A stretch of DNA of 64,000 nt from an uncultured Muribaculum sp. (GTDB lineage Bacteria > Bacteroidota > Bacteroidia > Bacteroidales > Muribaculaceae): contig CAJTSK010000004.1 in NCBI GenBank assembly GCA_910578835.1, positions 62,001 through 126,000 on the forward strand, given 5' to 3'. A model generated the notes under the pieces. That model was not told the origin of the DNA. It ran no database searches and saw only the letters and a program-made list of their open reading frames with translations. Within the stretch, counting starts at the first letter, position 1; each line of letters starts with the position of its first letter. This document shows, piece by piece, positions 60,077 to 64,000 of this stretch. Made by a program: the position numbers and the translations under genes.

Positions 60077-62701
60077 TCACACACCCAACAATGCCTTGAT
60101 TTTTTCATATGCGGCTGAGAGACCGTCGCGATTCTTACCGCCAGCCTGGGCAAATCCGGGCTGACCACCACCGCCGCCCTGAATCAATTTTGCAGCTTCA
60201 CGCACGGTAGTAGAGGCATTCATCATGCCATCCTTAACCAAATCCTCGGTCACCATGACTGTAAGCAGGGGCTTGCCGGTAGGGTCGTAAGTAGCACCGA
60301 TAAACACTGTGTGTTCGGGAGACTTCGCGCGGACACCGAAAGCTACATTCTTTGCAACCTCGGGCAAGCGGAGTCCAAGCAGCTCGACAACCTTTATACC
60401 GTTAGTCTCATATGCCTTTGAGAGCAGTTCATTAGTAAGATTGTTGACACGCTCGGCAAAATATTCTTCAGCCTGATGCTTAAGCTCGGCATTCTCGTCA
60501 AGCGACTTGCGGAGAGCGGCAACCAGATTGGGGGTATTATTAAACATCGAGCCAATCTCGCGCAAAGTATTTTCCATCTCTTCCACTACCGACTCGACGC
60601 GATTTCCGGTGATTGCCTCTATACGGCGGATACCTGCGGCTATGCTGCTTTCAGAGATAATCTTAATCATACCGATATTGCCGGTGTTGTCGACATGAGT
60701 ACCACCACATAGCTCGACAGAAGAACCGTAACGGATTACACGCACCTCGTCGCCATACTTCTCGCCAAACAGTGCCATCGCACCCATCTCACGAGCCTTT
60801 TCGATAGGCACATTACGGTGCTCGTCGCGTGAAATCGCCTTGCGCACACGCTCATTGGCGATACGCTCAACCTTGCGGAGTTCTTCAGGCGTCACTTTCT
60901 GGAAGTGAGAGAAGTCGAAACGCAGCACATCGGGAGATACAAATGAACCACGCTGTTCGACATGAGTGCCAAGCACCTCACGCAACGCTTCGTGAAGGAG
61001 GTGGGTAGCAGTGTGGTTACATGAAATAGCCTGACGCGCCTTCTCATCGATTACAGCCTCGAAGTCAGCCGCAGGGTCGGCGGGCAATTTCTTTGACAGA
61101 TGCACACCGATACCATTTTCACGCTTTGTATCGTAAATGTCAATAACCTCGTCACCATTAACAAGACGACCACGGTCACCGACCTGACCACCCATCTCGG
61201 CATAGAATGGAGTCGCAGAAAGCACAATCTGATAAAACTCGTTGCTCTTCTGCTTTACCTTGCGGTAGCGCAATATGTGAGTGGGAGTAGAAGTCATGTC
61301 GTATCCTACAAATTCCTGTTCTCCTTCACGCACAACCACCCAGTCGCCGGTCTCTACAGCAGCAGCATTGCGGGCGCGTGCCTTCTGAGCCGCCATCTCC
61401 TCGTCAAATTCATTATGGTCGAGTGTCATGCCATGCTCTTTCAATATAAGCTCAGTCAAGTCAAGAGGAAATCCGTAAGTATCATAGAGCACAAACGCCT
61501 CTTTTCCGGCAATCTCATTCTTGCCTTTAGCCTTTGCTGCCTCTATAGCATTGTCGAGCAGACGGATACCATTGTCAAGAGTGCGGAGGAACGCATCTTC
61601 CTCCTCCTTGATTACACGCATTATAAGCTCACGCTGCTTGGGCAACTCGGGATAAGCCTCGCCCATGCTCTCGATGAGAGTGTCGAGCAGACGATACATG
61701 AATGCCTGCTTCTGGTCAAGGAATGTATAGGCGTAACGCACGGCACGGCGAAGGATACGGCGTATCACGTAGCCAGCCTTAGCGTTGCCGGGGAGCTGTG
61801 AGTCAGCGATAGAGAAAGCGATTGTGCGCACATGGTCGGCAATCACACGCATAGCGATGTCAACCTTTGCATCGTCGCCGTAACGCTTGCCTGAAAGTTC
61901 TCCGATTTTATTGATAAGCGGGGTGAATACGTCGGTATCGTAGTTAGACTTCTTGCCTTGAAGAGCCATACAAAGACGCTCAAATCCCATACCGGTATCA
62001 ATCACCTTGGCGGGGAGTGACTCCAATGAACCGTCGGCCTTGCGGTTATACTGCATGAACACGAGATTCCATATCTCGATTACCTGAGGATGGTCATGGT
62101 TCACAAGGTCGCGACCCGGTACAGCGGCTTTCTCCTCGTCGCTACGCAAATCGATATGGATTTCCGAGCAGGGACCACAAGGACCGGTATCACCCATTTC
62201 CCAGAAGTTGTCATGCTTGTTGCCGTTGATTATATGGTCGGCGGGCAGATGTTTCTCCCAGTAAGAAGCCGCCTCGTCGTCACGACCGAGCCCCTCGGCG
62301 GGAGAACCTTCAAACACAGTGGCATAAAGATTAGCCGGGTCAAGACCAAGCACATCCACAAGATATTCCCAAGCCCAGTCGATAGCCTCCTTTTTGAAAT
62401 AATCACCAAACGACCAGTTGCCAAGCATCTCAAACATAGTGTGGTGATATGTGTCCATACCCACCTCTTCCAAGTCATTATGCTTGCCGCTCACACGCAG
62501 ACACTTCTGCGAGTCGGCGACACGCTGATACTTAGCCGCGGCATTGCCCAGTATAATATCCTTGAATTGGTTCATACCGGCATTGGTAAACATCAATGTC
62601 GGGTCATCCTTGATTACCATCGGAGCAGAAGGCACAATCTGATGTCCTTTGCTACGGAAAAAGTCTTTGAACGACTCACGTATTTCTTTTGCAGTCAGCA
62701 T
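60077..62701 (-). CDS. alaS: Alanyl-tRNA synthetase
   Basis: Class II synthetase of 874 residues. The N-terminal catalytic core starts TAKEIRESFKDFFRSKGHQIVPSAP and has class II motifs (LMFTNAGMNQFKDI). The editing domain shows the zinc/editing signatures HTATHLLHEALRE and CGGTHV, and the C-terminal C-Ala domain has GGGGQPGFAQAGGKN. Full length for the family. Its promoter is upstream, and the esterase gene starts 85 bases after its end. Single gene. Confidence 0.97.
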   Translation of the reverse strand: MLTAKEIRESFKDFFRSKGHQIVPSAPMVIKDDPTLMFTNAGMNQFKDIILGNAAAKYQRVADSQKCLRVSGKHNDLEEVGMDTYHHTMFEMLGNWSFGDYFKKEAIDWAWEYLVDVLGLDPANLYATVFEGSPAEGLGRDDEAASYWEKHLPADHIINGNKHDNFWEMGDTGPCGPCSEIHIDLRSDEEKAAVPGRDLVNHDHPQVIEIWNLVFMQYNRKADGSLESLPAKVIDTGMGFERLCMALQGKKSNYDTDVFTPLINKIGELSGKRYGDDAKVDIAMRVIADHVRTIAFSIADSQLPGNAKAGYVIRRILRRAVRYAYTFLDQKQAFMYRLLDTLIESMGEAYPELPKQRELIMRVIKEEEDAFLRTLDNGIRLLDNAIEAAKAKGKNEIAGKEAFVLYDTYGFPLDLTELILKEHGMTLDHNEFDEEMAAQKARARNAAAVETGDWVVVREGEQEFVGYDMTSTPTHILRYRKVKQKSNEFYQIVLSATPFYAEMGGQVGDRGRLVNGDEVIDIYDTKRENGIGVHLSKKLPADPAADFEAVIDEKARQAISCNHTATHLLHEALREVLGTHVEQRGSFVSPDVLRFDFSHFQKVTPEELRKVERIANERVRKAISRDEHRNVPIEKAREMGAMALFGEKYGDEVRVIRYGSSVELCGGTHVDNTGNIGMIKIISESSIAAGIRRIEAITGNRVESVVEEMENTLREIGSMFNNTPNLVAALRKSLDENAELKHQAEEYFAERVNNLTNELLSKAYETNGIKVVELLGLRLPEVAKNVAFGVRAKSPEHTVFIGATYDPTGKPLLTVMVTEDLVKDGMMNASTTVREAAKLIQGGGGGQPGFAQAGGKNRDGLSAAYEKIKALLGV

Positions 62702-62771
62702 TTTATATAATTTATTTATATTTTTCCATTTGCAGGCGTATCAATATAATACGCTATTTCATAATAATTTG

Positions 62772-62802
62772 CAAAATTAGTGCAATCTGACGGGTTATGC
62801 AA
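62772..62802 (-). promoter_or_regulatory. Promoter of alaS
   Basis: On the minus strand TTG (62802-62800) and TAATTTTG (62779-62772) are 20 bases apart, about 70 bases before the ATG. Confidence 0.6.
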
Positions 62803-62824
62803 GTTTAGCCCTAAATATGTCAAT

Positions 62825-62859
62825 AAAAAAGGAGTCGCACCGTAAAGATGCGACTCCTT
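62825..62859 (-). terminator. Terminator of the truncated surface protein gene
   Basis: On the minus strand AAGGAGTCGCA and TGCGACTCCTT pair in an 11-bp stem followed by TTTTT. Confidence 0.85.
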
Positions 62860-62887
62860 GTATAGATTGCAAGCGATATACGCTATA

Positions 62888-64000
62888 TTACTTGACCAGG
62901 CACTTAACCGCAGTCTCGCCGGCTTTCACAATATAAAGACCGCCGGAAAGAGCCACATTGATATCAGAACCATCAGCAACGGCAGAGAACATCTTCACTC
63001 CCGAGAGGCTGTAAACCTCAACGCGATTGCCTTCTGCGACATTCTTAACTGTTATGCCTGAAGCATCGGCAACAACAATCACGTCAGTAGCAGCAGCTAC
63101 ATTGTCAACGCCAAGCGCGGGGTCGTGCAATACTGTAACCTCACACTTAGAGCCAAACATGGTGATTGTAGCCTTGCCAGGTTTAAGAGCAGAGAAGCCA
63201 ATTGTGGCAATACCGTCGTTGTAAGACATCTTACCATTCATCTCGACAACAGACTCATCGGTACATTCAAAAGAGAATGCGTTGATAAATTCCTCTTCAG
63301 TAAACGGCACCGCACGGATAAGGAACAGCTCTACCTCAAAGTCAGAACCCTCCATTACCGACATCTCTACAGGATTCATGACAGAAGCCACCTCGAAGTA
63401 AAGAGAAGGATCAGCATCGGAACGTTCATTCCAAGGCTCATCTACAGAAGCGCCATATGCAAACTTAAGATTAGCCTTGAACCAGTCGGCCGAGAGTTCA
63501 CCGGCATTAACCGACTTACCTTCCACGGTATTGTGTTCAGCATTTGCGTCTGCGTCACCGAGAGTCAGAGATGAAACAGCATAGTTGTTGTTGATAGCAG
63601 TTTCCTCGGGAAGCGATTCGCCATAAACAGGCTTACCTTCCTCATTATAATCCAAAATATCGGGAGCGTAATTTATATTAGACTTACCGATTACACGGTG
63701 AATAGTAGACTGCTGATTGGGGTACTGCGGAGCAAGAGTGGGAGTATATCCTTCAAGAGAAGTAAGGTTTACAAGACAGTAAGTAACAGGGTCAACCTTT
63801 TCACTTGACGAGCCATCACCCTCGGGGAATGCCGAGTTGTTATAGTCAGCGCCAAGAGCACCTACTATACCTCCGGCACAAGGACCGTTGTCATACCAGG
63901 GAGAGTCAGAACCTGTAGCCTTAATCGAACCTTCAACGTAGCAACGGGTAATCAATGCGCGCGCAGAGCTACCTGCGATACCGCCTACAGTGTTCTTGGC
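62888..64000 (-). CDS. C-terminal part of a large exported surface protein (5' end outside window)
   Basis: The frame is open through the right edge, so only the C-terminal ~370 residues are seen. The first visible residues (GGIAGSSARA, GGIVGALGADY) look like GLUG-type repeats found in adhesin-like surface proteins. The last ~65 residues (DASGITVKNVAEGNRVEVYS, then GGLYIVKAG) resemble a type IX sorting domain, related to the end of the GH13 amylase in this window. Between them is a bacterial-Ig-like region (~220-280). No enzyme motif is visible. It ends in a strong terminator, with alaS behind it. Confidence 0.75.
   Translation of the reverse strand, partial: AKNTVGGIAGSSARALITRCYVEGSIKATGSDSPWYDNGPCAGGIVGALGADYNNSAFPEGDGSSSEKVDPVTYCLVNLTSLEGYTPTLAPQYPNQQSTIHRVIGKSNINYAPDILDYNEEGKPVYGESLPEETAINNNYAVSSLTLGDADANAEHNTVEGKSVNAGELSADWFKANLKFAYGASVDEPWNERSDADPSLYFEVASVMNPVEMSVMEGSDFEVELFLIRAVPFTEEEFINAFSFECTDESVVEMNGKMSYNDGIATIGFSALKPGKATITMFGSKCEVTVLHDPALGVDNVAAATDVIVVADASGITVKNVAEGNRVEVYSLSGVKMFSAVADGSDINVALSGGLYIVKAGETAVKCLVK

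Overview
The window looks like chromosome from a member of the Bacteroidales, most likely a gut or rumen relative of the Muribaculaceae; the family is an inference from overall protein character. The supporting signs are promoters of the Bacteroidetes type (TTG/TTTG, then about 18-20 bases, then TAnnTTTG) in front of many genes, few strong Shine-Dalgarno sites, a TonB-dependent receptor with a carboxypeptidase-regulatory-like domain, a diaminopimelate dehydrogenase, a SusG-like secreted amylase, C-terminal sorting-type domains, DUF4296 and DUF1599 proteins and an FadL-type porin. Most of the window is ordinary core genome: there is no prophage, transposase gene or CRISPR array.

Layout. 1-6.6 kb: dprA (cut by the left edge), an outer-membrane receptor, ugd, and a two-gene unit of an exported endonuclease-I-like protein plus a small lipoprotein. 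6.6-14.7 kb (minus strand): pta-ackA-ddh-lgt (acetate/ATP metabolism, meso-diaminopimelate synthesis, lipoprotein maturation) and gyrA with a TPR protein. 14.9-21.3 kb: clpC, a membrane histidine-kinase-like protein and htpG. 21.5-27.2 kb: a 348-base dispersed repeat, a GH13 amylase, rpmH, folD, a CapA-like protein and tRNA-His. 27.3-36.6 kb (minus): a transporter, flippase and glycosyltransferase group, then the ileS - DksA-like - lspA - DUF4296 - small protein operon. 36.7-41.2 kb (minus): folE, SPOR protein, tpiA, DoxX/MauE-like protein, DUF1599 and FKBP. 41.4-49.9 kb: pectinesterase, purT, a PIF1-like helicase fused to TPRs, an FadL-type protein, a Trp/Gly-rich exported protein, the second copy of the repeat, and an HdeD-like membrane protein. 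50.1-53.5 kb: a long rod-shaped RNA (6S-like) followed by an AT-rich four-gene surface-glycan (LPS core type) operon. 53.4-64 kb: tRNA methyltransferase, flippase-like protein, engB, an RSH enzyme with lipoprotein, an esterase, alaS, and the C-terminal part of a large surface protein running off the right edge.

The points most worth a second look are: (i) a MITE-like 348-base element with near-perfect terminal inverted repeats, a TNA-type target site, internal palindromes and compensatory differences between its two copies, plus two isolated ends elsewhere in the window; (ii) a roughly 260-nucleotide structured RNA gene at 50.13-50.39 kb that folds as one long rod with a central bubble, as 6S RNA does; and (iii) three proteins that keep their fold signatures but have lost catalytic residues: a histidine kinase without its phospho-acceptor histidine, an endonuclease I without its catalytic histidine, and an RSH protein with a destroyed hydrolase HD pair.
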